Of a stretch of DNA of 64,000 bases, positions 36,721 through 51,700 are shown piece after piece. The DNA is taken from positions 13,318,578-13,382,577 of the forward strand of contig OX453279.1 of NCBI GenBank assembly GCA_949710005.1, written 5' to 3'. Each line of letters begins with the position of its first letter. Within the stretch, counting starts at the first letter, position 1. This stretch comes from Ricordea florida. Its lineage: Eukaryota > Cnidaria > Anthozoa > Corallimorpharia > Ricordeidae. The translations under genes and the position numbers were made by a program. Below the pieces are notes generated by a model. It ran no database searches. It was not told the DNA's origin and saw only the letters and a list, made by a program, of their open reading frames with translations.

Positions 36721-39700
36721 AAGAAGTAGCTGTAGTAGCTGTAGTAAGTGTAGTAGCTGTAGTAGCCTTAGTAAGTGTATTGGCTGTAGTAAGTGTAGTA
36801 GCTGTAGTAAGTGTATTAGCTGTAGTAAGTGTAGTACGTGTAATACCTTAATGGAGTAAATGTAGTATCTGTAGTAAGTGTAGTAAGTGTAGTATCTGTA
36901 GTAATTGTAGTAGCTGTAGTCAGTTTAGTAAGTGTAATAAGTTTAGTAGTAAGTTTACTAGCTTTAGTAGCTTTAGTAAGTATAGCAGATGTTGTAAGTG
37001 TAGTAAGTGTAGTAGCTTTAGTAATTGTAGTAGCTGTATTAAATGTGGTAAGTGTAGTAAGTGTAGTAATTGTTGTAACTGAAATTAGTGTAGTAAATGT
37101 AGTAAGTGTAGAAAGTGTAAAAAGTTTTGTAGCTGTGATAACTGTAGTAAGTGTAATAGATCTAGTAAGTGAAATAGCTGTAGTAAGTGTAGTAGCTGTT
37201 GTAACTGTAGTAAGTTTTGTCGCTTAATGTTATTAGTGTTTTAGCTGTAGTAAGAAGAGTCGCTGTAATAAATGTAGTATCCGTCGAAAGTGTAGTAGGT
37301 GTAGTAGCTGTAGTAAGTGTAGTACCTGTAGAAAGTGTAGTTTGTGTTGTAGCTGTGTTAAGTGTAGTTTTTTAGTAAGTGTAGTAGCTGTTGTAAGTGT
37401 AGTAGCGTTAAAAAGTATAGTAAGTGTAGTAGCTGTTGTAAGTGTAGTAGATGTAGTAAGTTTGGTAAGTGTAGTAAGTTTTGTAGCTGTGATAAGTGTA
37501 GTAAGTGTAATAGATGTAGTAAGTAAAGTAGCTGTAGTAAGTGTAGTAGCTGTAGTAAGTGTAATAAGTTTTGTAGCTTTATGTTGATAGTGTTTTAGCT
37601 GTAGTAAGTAGAGTCGCTGTAGTAAATGTAGTATCCGTCGTAAGTGTAGTAGGTATAGTAGCTCTAGTAAGTGTAGTAGCTGTAGTAACTGTAGTAGCTG
37701 TATAAATGTAGTAAAGGTAGTAAGTGTAGTAGCTGTACTAAGTGTAGTAGCTGTATTAAGTAAAGTAGCTTTAGTAAGTGTAGTATCTGTAGTAAGTGTA
37801 GTAAGACTAGTAGCAGTAGAAAGTGTAGTAGCTGTAGTAAGTGTAGTAGCTGTAGTAACTGTAGTAGCTGTATAAATGAAGTAAAGGTAGTAAGTGTAGT
37901 AGCTGTACTAAGTGTAGTAGCTGTATTAATTAAAGTAGCTTTAGTAAGTGTAGTATCTGTAGTAAGTGTAGTAAGTCTAGTAGCAGTAGAAAGTGTAGTA
38001 GCATTAGTAAGTGTAGTAGCTGTACTAACCGTAGTAAGTATAGTAAGTGCAGTAGCTGTAATAAGTGTAGTGACTGAAATAGATGTTGTAATTGTAGTAG
38101 ATGTAGTAAGCGTAGAGCAGCAGTAAGTGTAGTAGCTGTACTAAGTGTAGTAAGTGTAGTAGCTGTAGTAAGTGTAGTAGCTGTAGTAAGTGTATTAAGT
38201 GTAGTAGCTGTAGTAACTGTAGTAAGTCTAGTAAGTGTCACAATGCAATAGCTGTAGTAAGTGTAGTAAGTGTAGTATCTGTAGTAACTGTTGTAAGTGT
38301 AGTATCTGTAGTAAGTGTAGTAAGTGAAGTAGCTTTAGTAGGTGTAGTAGCTCTAGGAAGTGTGGTAGCTTTAGTAAGTGCAGTAGCTGTAGTGAGTGTA
38401 GTAGCTGTAGTAAGTGCAGTAAGTGTAGTAGCTGTAAAAAGTGTAGTAAGTGTAGTAGCTGTAGTAAGTGTAGTAAGTGTACTAAGTGTAGTTAGATTAG
38501 TAGCTATAGTAGCTGTAGTAAGTGTAGTAGCTCTAGTAAGTGTAGTAGCATTAGTAAGTGTAGTAGCCGTCGTAAGTGTTGTAGGTATAGTAAGTGTAGT
38601 AGCTGTAATAGGTGTAGTAACTGAAATAGATGTTGTAATTGTAGTAGATGTAGTAAGCCTAGAGCAGCAGTAAGGGTAGTAGCTGTACTAAGTGTAGTAA
38701 GTGTAGTAGCTGTAGTAAGTGTAGTAAGTGTAGTAGCTCTAGGAAGTGTGGTAGCTTTAGTAAGTGAATTAGCTGTAGTGAGTGTAGTAGCTGTAGTAAG
38801 TGCAGTAAGTGTAGTAGCTGTAAAAAGTGTAGTAAGTGTAGTAGCTGTAGTAAGTGTATTAAGTGTACTAAGTGTAGTTAGATTAGTAGCTATAGTAGCT
38901 GTAGTAAGTGTAGTAGCTCTAGTAAATGTAGTAGCATTAGTAAGTGTAGTAGCTGTCGTAAGTGTAGTAAGTATAGTAAGTGTAGTAGCTGTAATAGGTG
39001 TAGTAACTGTAATAGATGTTGTAATTGAAGTATATGTAGTAAGCGTAGTAGCAGTAGTAAGTGTTGTAGATATAATAGGTGTAGTAGCTGTAGTAAGTGT
39101 AGTAATTGTTGTAGCTGGATTAAGTGTAGTATCGTAGTAAGTGTAGAAGCTGAAGTAGCTGTAGTAATTGTAAAAACTGTGTAAGTGTAATATCTGTAGT
39201 AACTGTAGTAGCTGTAGTAAGTGTAATAAGTGTAGCAAGTGTAGTAAGTTTAGTATCTCTAGTAACTGTAGTAAGTGTAATATCTGTAGTTGGTGTAGTA
39301 GGTGTAGTTGCTATAGTAAGTGTAATAGCTATAGTCAGTGTAGTAGCTGTAGTAGGTGTAGTAGCTGTAGTAAGATTAGTAAGTGTAGTAGCTGTAGTAA
39401 GTGTAGTAATTGTAGTAGCTTTAGTAAGCAGAGAAGCTGTAGTAAGTATAGTAGCTGTAGTAAGTGTAATAAGCTGTAGTAAGTAAGGTAATGTAGTAGA
39501 TGTAGTAAGTGTAGTAAGTGTAGCAAGTGTAGCAACTGTAGCAACTGTAGTAAGTGTAGTATCTGTAGTAAGTTTAGTAAGTAAAGTAATGTAGTAGCTG
39601 TAGTAAGTGTAGTAAGTGTAGCAAGTGTAGCAACTGTATTAACTGTAGTAAGTGTAGTATCTGTAGTAAGTGTAGTAAGTTAAGTTAGTGTAGTACTTCT

Positions 39701-41640
39701 AGTGGCTGTAGTAAACATAGTAATTGTAGTAAGTGTAGTAAGTGTAGTATCTGTTGTAACTGAAGTAAGTGTAGTATCTGTAGCAAGTGTAGTAAGTGTA
39801 GTAGCTTTAGTAAGTGTAGTAGCTGTAGTAAGTGTAGTAGCTGTAGTAAGTGTAGTAAGTGTAGTAGCTGTAGTAAATGTGGTAGCTGTAGTAAGTGTAG
39901 TAAGTGTAGTAGCTGTACTGGCTGTAGTAAGTTTAGTAAGTAAAGTAATGTAGTAGCTGTTGTAAGTGTAGTAAGTGTAGCAAGTGTAGCAACTGTAGCA
40001 ACTGTAGTAAGTGTAGTATCTGTAGTAAGTTTAGTAAGTGTAGTAGCTGTAGTAAGTATAGTAGCTGTAGTAAGTGTAGTAGCAGTAGTAAGTGAAGTAG
40101 CTGTAGTAGCTGTAGTAAGTGTAGTATCTGTAGTAAGTGTGGTTGCCGTAGTAAGTGTAGTAAGTGTAGTAGCTGTAGTAAGTGTAGTAAGTGTAATAGC
40201 TGTAGTAAATGTAGTAGCTGTGGTAAATGTAGTAGCTGTAGCAAGTGTAGTAACTGTAGTACCTTTAGTAAGTGTAGTAGCTGTAGTAAGTGTAGTAGCT
40301 GTAGTAAGTTTAGAAAGTGTAGTAGCTGTAGTAAGTGTGGTAGCTGTAGTAAGTGTAGTAAGTGTAGTAGCTGTACTGGCTGTAGTAAGTTTAATAAGTA
40401 AAGTAATGTAGTAGCTGTAGTAAGTGTAGTAAGTGTAGCAAGTGTAGCAACTGTAGCAACTGTAGTAAGTGTAGTATCTGTAGTAAGTGTAGTAAGTTTA
40501 GTGCGTGTAGTACTTGTAGTGGCTGTAGTAAACATAGTAAGTGTAGTAAGTGTATTAAGTGTAGTATATGTTGTAACTGAAGTAAGTGTAGTATCTGTAG
40601 TAAGTGTGGTTGGCGTAGTAAGTGTAGTAAGTGTAGTAGCTGTAGTAAGTGTAGTAAGTGTAATAGCTGTAGTAACTGTAGTAGCTGTGGTAAATGTAGT
40701 AGCTGTAGCAAGTGTAGTAAGTGTAGTACCTTTAGTAAGTGTAGTAGCTGTAGTAAGTGTAGTAGCTGTAGTAAGTGTAGTAAGTGTAGTAGCTGTAGTA
40801 AATGTGGTAGCTGTAGTAAGTGTAGTAAGTGTTGTAGCTGTACTGGCTGTAGTAAGTTTAGTAAGTAAAGTAATGTAGTAGCTGTAGTAAGTGTAGTAAG
40901 TGTAGCAAGTGTAGCAACTGTAGCAACTGTAGTAAGTGTATTATCTGTAGTAAGTTTAGTAAGTGTAGTAGCTGTAGTAAGTGTAGTAGCTTTAGTAAGT
41001 GTAGTAGCTGTAGTAAGTGTAGTAGCTTTAGTAAGTGTAGTAGCTGTATATTAAGTGTAGTAAGTGTAGTAAAACTATGACTCTAGTAAGTGTATTAGCT
41101 GTAGTAAGTGTAGTAGCTGTAGTAAGTGTTGTGGCTGCAGTAAGTATAGTAAGTGTAGTAGCAGTAGGATGTGTAGTAGCTGTAGTAAGTGCAGTAAGTG
41201 TAGTGGCTGTACAAAGTGTAGTAAGTGTAGTAAGTGTGGTAAGTGTAGTTGTCGTATTAGCTGTAGTTAGTGTACCAAGTGTAGTAAGTGTACTAAGTGT
41301 AGTAAGTATAGTAGCTGTAGTAAGTGTAGTAGCTGCAGTAAGTGTAGTAGCTGCAGTAAGTGTAGTAAATGTAGTAGCTGTAGTAAGTGTAGTAGCTGTA
41401 GTAAGTGTAGTAGCTGCAGTAAGTGTAGTAGCTGTAGTAACTGTAGTAAGTGTAGTAAAAGTAGTAGCTGTAGTAAGTGTTGTAAGTGTAGTAAGTGTAG
41501 TAGCTGTAATAAGTGTAGTAACTGTAATAAATATTGTAATTGTAGTAGCTGTAGTAGCTGTAGTAAGTGTAGTAATTGTAGTAGCTGTAGTAAGTGTAGT
41601 ATCTGTAGTAAGTGTAGTAGCTGTATTAAGTGTAGTAAGT

Positions 41641-42777
41641 GGTGCATCAGAAAGAACGAAGTGGTCAGCAGAAGAGGCTGGAGAGCAAGGTGGTTGGACA
41701 ATAACTACAAGTAATGGGTGGAAGATCCTTGGAAAGTGTAAGTTCATGCACAGGTGGTGGAACCGTGAGGTTTTCATAAACTGGAGGCTGCGTAACCTCT
41801 TGAGAAGGCGCAGAGACGTGCAGTGTCTGTTTGTAAAATAACAGGGTGTGCGTCATTATCGGAGTCTTGTGGGAATAGTCTGTGAAGGCCACTAATTGGA
41901 CCCTAGGAGAACTAAGCCAAACTGTCAAGGCCACTGGATAACATTTGGAGATAAGCACCTAGTAGACTTAGCGGCCAAACTGAGAGGTTTTTAGCTTCCG
42001 GAGCCCAGAAGAAATGTCCTCAATAACGTAGACCGTGAGGTATTTCTCACGAGCTTTCAAGCTCTTACTAAGTCGCCGACAGACACAGCAGCAGATTATA
42101 TGTTGGTAAGGCATGAGCCGTAAAAACTATACAGCCTGGCGGAGGAGGCGAAGACCATGCGAGAAATTGCACCGGTGTGCAGGGCCAGTATCACGGGGTG
42201 ATCATGATAGTGTTAAGAACAGGTGATTGGACTATGCTAACGCGAATGGCTGTTGCCTCGTTGCTCAGGACTGATGGGACTGTAAGGTCGCTGCTCTCAT
42301 CAAAAGGCTGTCACCTTACACCGATATCTTCAGTGTCATCCATCACCATGCGTGACCGAGCCCAAGGTCGGCGGACATGGTGAGGTAGGTAATGGTAATC
42401 CACAGGTTGAGTGGTATGTGGGCGTCCAGCAATTTTGCAGAGGATGCAGGACGAGAGGGGACTGCATTCCACGTTGGCTCCAACCACTATTGGGATTTCG
42501 CCTTGGAGTGGTCCTCCCAATGCTCATAGCTTTGGTATCTTCAATGCAAAGTAACTCATCGAGAGGAGATCCAAGTGTCTGGGAGATCTCATTTCATTTG
42601 GAGCCATATATTTTTCACTAAAAGAGGTAATCCTGGGTGTATCAACAGGAGTAGTAGGTATTTTACAATCCTAGGACATTTACCAAGTCCTCGAAAAATC
42701 ATCTTTTAAATCTTGTTCCAAAATCAGCAACACTTACCAATAAATCAAAATCCAATCCATGTAAGCCTAACCCTCGG
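41641..42777. other. Non-satellite module M, copy 2
   Basis: This is the second copy of the module at 6182-7318, at a constant offset of 35,459. I count about ten substitutions by eye, including three C-to-G changes in the first 300 bases, giving about 99% identity. The 97-codon minus-strand frame persists at 41665-41958 with three residue changes. There is no recognisable gene. Confidence 0.85.
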
Positions 42778-45700
42778 ATAGGCTTATACTCTACATACAC
42801 AATCAGGTAAGCCCATCAGACAATCAGATAAATACATAGGCTAATTAGGCAAGTTCATAGGCCAATGATGAAAATTTCAGAGTACTTGTGAGCGGATAGG
42901 CTAATCCTCTGAATATATAGACTAATAAGGTAAACACGTCAGCTAATAAAGGGCATCATAGGCCAGTCAAGTGACTCCAGAAAATCAGGTAGACACATAG
43001 GCTAATCGGGTAATCATAGCGGCTAATCAAGTAAATAAGTAGGCTAACTAGATAAACCCATCAAGCAATCTGTCAAATAGATAGTCTAATCAGATAAATA
43101 GATTAATTAATCAGGTAAATATATAGGCTAATCAGATAAATACTTACGCTAACCAGGTATATAAAGGGCCCGATAACGTAAATAAATAAAATAATTAGGC
43201 AAACACATGGCCTAATTAGATAAATAGATAAACTAACTAGATAAATATATAATCCAATGAGGTAAGGGGATACGTTAAATAGGTATATAAATAGACCAAT
43301 CAGATAAGCCCAAAAGAAAAATAAATAAATACATAGGTTAATCCGATAAATAAATAAAGAAATAAAATAAACATATATGTTAATCAAGTACATAAATAGG
43401 CAAACTAGATAAACCCATCACGCAATCAGGTAAATAGATAGGCTAATTAGGCAAATACATAGGCTAATTAAACAAATAGATAAACTAATTCGGGAAATAT
43501 ATAGTCTTATCAGGTAAATAGTTAGGCTAATGAGTAATATCAATGGGCCAGTTAGTGAAACCCATCAGATAATCGGGTGGATAGATAGACTAATTTGGCA
43601 AAGACACAGGCTAATTAGATAAGCCAATAAGGGAGATATATAGTCTAATCAGGTAAATAGTTAGGCGAATCAGGTATATTATTAAGCAATTCAGGTAAGC
43701 CCATCAGACAATCAGGTAAACAGGTTGAAAAGGTACACTAATTAGGCAAAGACATGGCTAATTAAATACATAGATAAGCCAATTAGGGATATCTATAGTC
43801 TAATCAGGTGAATAGTTAAGCTAGAAATAGTTAGGCTAAAAATAGGTAGATACATAGGGTAATCTGGTAAGTAGATAGGCTAAATGTAAGCATATATGCT
43901 TATTAAGTAATTACATAGGTTAATCAGGTAAACTTATCATGCATTTAATTAAATAGAAAGGGCAATAGGCAAATGCGTCGGTTAAAATGCGTCAGGTAAA
44001 AAGATAAACTAATAATGTAAATATATAGGCTAATAAGATATATAAATAGGCTTATTAAATAAAACCCATTAGGCAATCAGGTAAATAGATGGGCTAGTTA
44101 TGCAACAACATAGACTAATCAGATAAATAGATAAACGTATTAGATAAAAATATAATCTAATTAGATAAATAGATAAGTTACGCCGGTCTGTAACTTGGCC
44201 AATCAGGTAAACCCGACAGCCAAATAAGAAAATACATAGGCTAATCAAGTGAAAAGATGAACTTAATAAGTGAATTTATAGGCTAATCAGGTAAATAGAT
44301 AGCCTAGTTAGGCAAAGACATAGGCTTATTAGATATATAGGTAAACTAATTAGAAAGGTATATAGTCCAATGAAGTGAATAGTTAGGCTAAACATGTATA
44401 TAAATAGGCCATTCAAGTAAACCCAGTTAGGTGAACCCATCAGACAATCGTGTAAATTGATAGACTAATTAGGAAAAGACACAGGCTAATTAGATAATCC
44501 AATTAGGAAGATAAATAGTTAGGCGAATCAGGTATATCAATGGGCAACTCAGGTGAACCCATCAGAAAATCAGGTAAAGAGTTACACTAATTAGGCAAAG
44601 ACATGGCTAATTAAATACATAGATAAGCCAATTAGGGAAATATATAGTCGAATTAGGAGAATAGTTACTAAAAAGATATATAAATAGGGCAATCAGGTAA
44701 ACCCATAAGCCAAATAGGTAGATACAGAGACCAATCAGGTAAATGCAGACACTAATTAACTAAGCATATATGCTAATTAAGTACAAACATAGCTTAATCA
44801 GGTAAATATATTAGGCAATCAGGTAAGTTGATAAAACAATTTGGCAAACACGAAGGGTAATCAGATAAATAGATAATTAGTAATAATAATAGTAATTAGG
44901 TAAGTACATAGGCTAATCAGATATATAAACAGGCTACCTAAAAAAAACATTAGGCAATTAGGTAAATAGATGGGCTAGTTAGGCCAGGAGAGAGGCTAAT
45001 CAGATGAATAGAGAAACTAATTAGGAAAATATATAGTCTAATCAGGTAAATAAATAGGTTAAACCTGTCTGTAACTAGACCAATCAGGTAAACCAGACAG
45101 CCAAATAAGAAAATACATAGGCTAATCAAGTAAATACATAGACTGGTCAAATAAGGATATATGGAAATGAAATAGATACATATGTTCATTAGGTAAAGTC
45201 ATCAGGTAATCAAATAAATAGATACGCCAATTCAGCAAATACATAAGGTCATCAATTAAATAGATAAACTAATTAGGTAAATAGATAGGCTTATCAGGTA
45301 AATAGATAGGCTAGTTAGGCATGGACATAGGCTAGTTAGATATATTGGTAAATTAATTAAGAACGTTTATAGTCTAATAAGGTAAATAGGTAGGCTAAAA
45401 AGGTATATAAATAGGGATATCAGGTATACCCATCATCCAAATAGGTAGATACATACGCCAACTAGGCAAATATATAGGGTAATCAGATAAATAGATAAAC
45501 TAATTAGGTAATTACATAGTCTTATCAAGTAAATAGAAAAACCAATAAGCAAATGTATACGATACTCAGATAAAAAGATAAACTAATTATTTATATATAG
45601 GCTTATCAGGTAGATAGATAGGCTAATCAGATATGTAAATAGGCTACATAGGCACAGCTAACAGGCAATCAGGTAAATAGATAGGCTAATTGAGAAAAGA

Positions 45701-48700
45701 GATAAGGTAATAAGAGAAATAGATAAACTAATTAGGTAAATATATACAGTAATCAAATAAGCATATATGCTAATCAAGTAGATACATAGGTTAATTAAGT
45801 AAAGTTATTATGCAATCAGATAAATAGATAGGCTAATTAATAAAATACATAGCTTAATTAGATAGATAGATAAAGTAATTAAATCAATATATAATCTAAT
45901 CAGTTAAGGGAATCAGGGAATCAGGTAATGATATCTGCTAATGATGTAAATACTAGGGCAAACTAGGAAAGCTCATCAGGCAAACAGCTAAAGAAAGAGG
46001 CTAATTAGGCAAATACATAGGCTAATCAGATATATATATATATACTAATTAGGAAAATATATAATTTAATCAGGTAAATAGGCTAATTAGGTATATAAAT
46101 GGGCCAATAAGGTAAACCCATCAGGCAATCAGCTAAATAGATAGGCTAATTAGGCATAAGCTAATAAGACATAGGTTAATTAGATAAATATCTTATGTAA
46201 TCAGGTAAATAGATAGGCTAAATGGGTATATAAATAGGCCAGTTAGATAAACCAAACAGTCAAATAAATAGGTACATAGGCTAATCAGGTAAATACATAG
46301 TTTAATCAAATAAGTATATATGCTAATATAGTACATACATAGGCTTACTAGATAAACTCATGTGGCAATCAGAAGAATAGATAGGCCAATTACGCAAATA
46401 CATTACCTAATTAGATAGATAGATAAAGTAATTAGGTCAATATATAATCTTATCAGATAAATAGATTGATTAGGCAGGTATATATAAATAGGCTTATCAG
46501 GTAAATCCAACAGTCAAATTGGTAGATACGTGCTCTAATCTGTTAAGTACATAGACTAATTAAATAAGCATATATGCTAATCAAGTACTTACATAGGTGA
46601 TCTGCTAATCAATGCCATCATAGGCCACTCAGGTAATTCCATCAGCCAAGGTAGGTAAGCTCATCAGGGAAACGGCTAATTAAATAGGCTAATTAGCCAA
46701 ATACATAGGCTAATCAGATAAATAGATAAACTAGTTAGGAAAATATATAATATAATCAGGTAAGTAGGCTAAATAGGTATATAAATGGGCCAATAAGGTA
46801 AACCCATCAGGCAATCCGGTAAATAGATAGGCTAATTAAGCATAGGCTTATAAGACATACGCTAATTAGATAAATAGATAAACTAATTAGATAAATATCT
46901 TATGTAATCAGGTAAATAGATAGGCTAAACAGGTATATAAATAGGCCAATCAGATAAATCCAACAGTCAAATAAATAGGTACATAGGCTAATAAATAAAT
47001 ACATAGTTTAATCAAATAAGATATATGCTAATATAGTACATACATAGGCTAACTAGATAAACTCATCAGGCAATCAGAAGAATAGATAGAGTAATGACGC
47101 AAATACATAGGCTAATTAGATGAATAGATAAACTAATTAAGGAAATATATAGTTTAATCAGGTAAATATTTTAGGACTGTCAGGTATATAATGGGGCCAT
47201 TCAGGTTAACACATCAGGATATCAAGTAAACAGATAGGGTAATTAGACAAGTACATAGGCTAATTCATTAAATAGATAGCTAATTAGATAAATATATAAT
47301 CTGATCACTTACAGGGATAGGCTTAACAGGTATATAAATAGGCCAATCAAATAAACCCAACAGACAAATAGATAGGTACGTAGGCTAATCAGGTAAATAC
47401 ATAGACTTATTAAATAAGCATATATGCTTATCAAGTACATTTACATAGGTTAATCAAGTGAGCCCACCAGGTAGTCAGGTAGATAGATAAAGTAATTAAG
47501 GAAATATACAGGCTAATCAGGTATACAAATAGGCCAATTAGGTTAAACCAACAGCCAAATAGGTAGATAAATAAAGTAAACAGGTAAACACATACACTAC
47601 TCAAGTACATACATAGGTTAATCAAGTAAAGTTATCAGGCAATCAGGTAAATAGATAGGCCAATTAAGCAAATATATAGGCTATTCAGATAAATGGATAA
47701 AGTAATTAGGAAAATATTTAGGCTAATCAGGTAAACAGATAGGCTAATCGGATATATAAAAAGGCTAATTAGGTAAACCCATCAGGCAATCAGGTAACTA
47801 GATATGCCTTGTTAGGCAAATACATAGGCCAACCAGATAAATAGATAATATAATTAGGAAAATATGTAGTCTAATCAGGTAAATAGTTAGGCTAAAGTGG
47901 TATAGAATTAGGCCAGTCAGGTAAAGCCAACAGCCAAAACGGTTATTTTATAAGCTAGTGAGGTAAATACATAGACTGTTCAAAGAAGGATATATGCAAA
48001 TCGAGTAGATACATATGTTAATTAGGTAAGGTTATCAGGCAATCAGGCAAATACATAGGCTAATCAGATATATATATAAACTAATTAGGAAAATATATAA
48101 TTTAATCAGGTAAATAGGCTAATTAGGTATATAAATGGGCCAATAAGGTAAACCCATCAGGCAATCAGCTAAATAGATAGGCTAATTAGGCATAAGCTAA
48201 TAAGACATAGGTTACTTAGATAAATATCTTATGTAATCAGGTAAATAGATAGGCTAAATGGGTATATAAATAGGCCAGTCAGATAAACCCAACAGTCAAA
48301 TAAATAGGTACATAGGCTAATCAGGTAAATACATAGTTTAATCAAATAAGTATATATGCTAATATAGTACATACATAGGCTTACTAGATAAACTCATGTG
48401 GCAATCAGAAGAATAGATAGGCCAATTACGCAAATACATTACCTAATTAGATAGATAGATAAAGTAATTAGGTCAATATATAATCTTATCAGATAAATAG
48501 ATTGATTAGGCAGGTATATATAAATAGGCTTATCAGGTAAATCCAACAGTCAAATTGGTAGATACGTGCTCTAATCTCTTAAGTACATAGACTAATTAAA
48601 TAAGCATATATGCTAATCAAGTACTTACATAGGTGATCTGCTAATCAATGCCATCATGGGCCACTCAGGTAATTCCATCAGCCAAGGTAGGTAAGCTAAT

Positions 48701-51700
48701 CATTGAAACGGCTAATTAAATAGGCTAATTAGCCAAATACATAGGCTAATCAGATAAATAGATGAACTAGTTAGGAAAATATATAATATAATCAGGTAAA
48801 TAGGCTAATTAGGTATATAAATGGGCCAATAAGGTAAACCCATAAGGCAATCAGGTAAATAGATAGGCTAATTAGGCAAAGACATAGGCTAATAAGATAA
48901 AAAGATAAACTAGTTAGATAAATATATAATGTAATCAGGTAAATAGATAGGCCAAACAGGTATATAAATAGGTCAATCAAATAAACCCAACAGCCAAATA
49001 AATAGGTACATAGGCTAACCAGGTAAATACATGGTTTAATCAAATAAGCATATATGCTAATATAGTACATACATAGGCTAACTAGATAAACTTATCGGGC
49101 AATCAGAAGAGTAGATAGGCTAATTACGCAAATATATAGGGTAATTACTTGAATAGATAAACCAACTGAAGGAAATATATAGCTTAATCAGGGAAATAGT
49201 TGGGACTCTAAGGTATATAATGGGGCCATTCAGGTAAACACATCAGGATATTAGGTAAATAGATAGGGTAATTAGACAAGTACATAGGCTAATTAATTAA
49301 CTAGATACCTAATTAGATAAATATATAATCTGATCACTTATAGAGATAGGCTTAACAGGTATATAAATGGGCCAATCAGATAAACCCAACAGACAAATAG
49401 ATAGGTACGTAGGCTAATCAGGTAAATACATAGACTAATTAAATAAGCATACATCCTTATCAAGTACATACATAGGTTAATCAATTGAGCCCACCAGGTA
49501 GTCAGGTAATTAAGTAGCCTAATTAGCAAATTAATTGACTATTTAAATAATTAGATAAACTAATTACGTTAATTTATAGGCTAATCGGGCAAATACCTGT
49601 CTTATTCTAGGTAAATACATAAGCCAATCAAGTAGATACATAGGTTAATCATTTAAAGCTATCAGCCAATCAGGTAGATGGATAGACTAATGATTTAAAT
49701 ACAATAACTGAATAGATAAATAGAAAAACTAACAGGTAAATTTTTGTACTAATTAGGTAAATAGATAGGCTAATCAGATATATAAATAGGCCAATCAGGC
49801 AGGTCCATCAGCCAATTGGGCAGATAAATCGGCTAATCAGGTAAATATATACACTAATCAAATAACCAAATATTCTAATTAAGTGCAATTATAGGTTAAT
49901 CAGGTACAGTTATCAGGCATTCAGGTCAGTAGATAGGCCAATTAGGCAAATATTAGATAGATAGATAAAGTAATTAAGAAAATATACAGGCTAATCAGGT
50001 ATACAAATAGGCCAATCAGGTTAAACCAACAGCCAAATAGGTAGATAAATAAATTAAACAGGTAAACACATACACTACTCAAGTACATACATAGGTTAAT
50101 CAGGTAAATTTATCAGGCAATCAGGTAAATAGGTAGGTTAATTAGGCAAAGAGATAAGGTAATAAGAAAAATAGATAAACTAATTAGGTAAATATATGCA
50201 GTAATCAAATAAGCATACATGCCAATCAAGTAGATACATAGTTTAATTAGGTAAGGGTATTATGCAATCAGATAAATAGATAGGCCAATAAATAAAATAC
50301 ATAGGCTAATTAGATAGATAGATAAAGTAATTAGATCAATATATAATCTAATCAGTTAAATACATTGATTTAGCAGGTATTTGTAAATAGGCCAATCAGA
50401 TAAACCAAACAGTCAAATAATTAGGTACATAGGCTAATTAGGTAAATAAATAGTTTAATAAAATAAGCATATATGCTAATATAGTACATACATAGGCTAA
50501 CTAGATAAACTCATCGGGCAATCAGAAGAATAGATAGACTAATTAGATGAATAGATAAAGTAATTAGGGAAATATATAGTTAAATCAGGTAAATAGGTAG
50601 GACGCTCAGGTATATCATGGGGCCATTCAGGTAAACACATCAGGGTATCAGGTAAATAGATAGGTTAATTAGACAAAGACATAGGCTAAGTAATTAACTA
50701 GATAGCTAATTACATAAATATATAATCTGATCACTTAAAAAGATAGGCTTAAAAGGTATATAAATAGGCCAATCAGATAAACCCAACAGCCAAATAGGTA
50801 GATGCATAAGCTAAACAGGTAAATAGATACACAAATGAAATAAGAATATATCCTACTCAAGTACATACATAGGTTACTTAGGAACTATGGTAAATAGATA
50901 GACCAAGTTAGTCAAATACATGGGCTAACCAGATAAATAGACAAACTAATTAGGTAAATATAAGAGCTAATAAGGTATATAGATAGGCTAATTAGGCAAA
51001 TACATAGGCTAATTACATAAAAAGATAAACTAATTAAGTAAATATATAGTGTAATCAGGTGAATAGTTAGGCTAATCAGGAATATAAATGGCCAATAAGG
51101 TAAACCAATCAAGCAATCACGTAAATAGATAGGCTAATTAGGCGAAGACATAGGCTAATCAGATAAATAGATAAAGTAATTAGGTAAATACATAGGCTAA
51201 TCAGATATATAAATAGGCTACCTAAATAAAACCCATCAGGCAATTAGGTAAATAGATGGGCTAGTTAGGCAAGGACACAGGCTAATCAGATGAATAGAGA
51301 AACTAATTAGGGAAATATATAGTCTAATCAGAGAAATAGATAGGTTAAACCTGTCTGTAACTAGGCCAATCAGGTAAACCAGACAGCCAAATAAGAAAAT
51401 ACATAGGCTAATCAAGTGAATACATAGACTGATCAAAAAAGGATATATGGAAATTAAATATATACATATGTTGATTACGTAAAGTTATCAGTCAATCAGA
51501 TAAATAGATACGCAATTTCGGCAAATACATAGGCTAAGCAAATAAATAGATAAACTAATTAGGTAAATATATAGGCTGATCAGGTAAATAGATAGCTTAG
51601 TTAGGCAAAGACATGGGCTAATTATATATATAGGTAAACTAATTAGGAACGTTTATAGTCTAATCAGGTGAATAGTTAGGCTATAAAGGTATATAAATAG

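Larger units (their letters stand above)
29388..41640 (+). repeat. Satellite A array, forward, long stretch between LINE and M copy 2
   Basis: About 12.25 kb of forward satellite A. The part from 34720 onward matches window positions 1-6181. It contains block duplications, including a pair at about 30.65-32.9 and 32.9-35.1 kb. A diagnostic variant GATGTTGTAATTGTAG followed by AAGCGTAG appears repeatedly, for example near 30690, 31738, 32941, 34141, 38091 and 38628. All open frames in it follow the 3- or 6-residue satellite pattern. No gene is seen. Confidence 0.95.
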
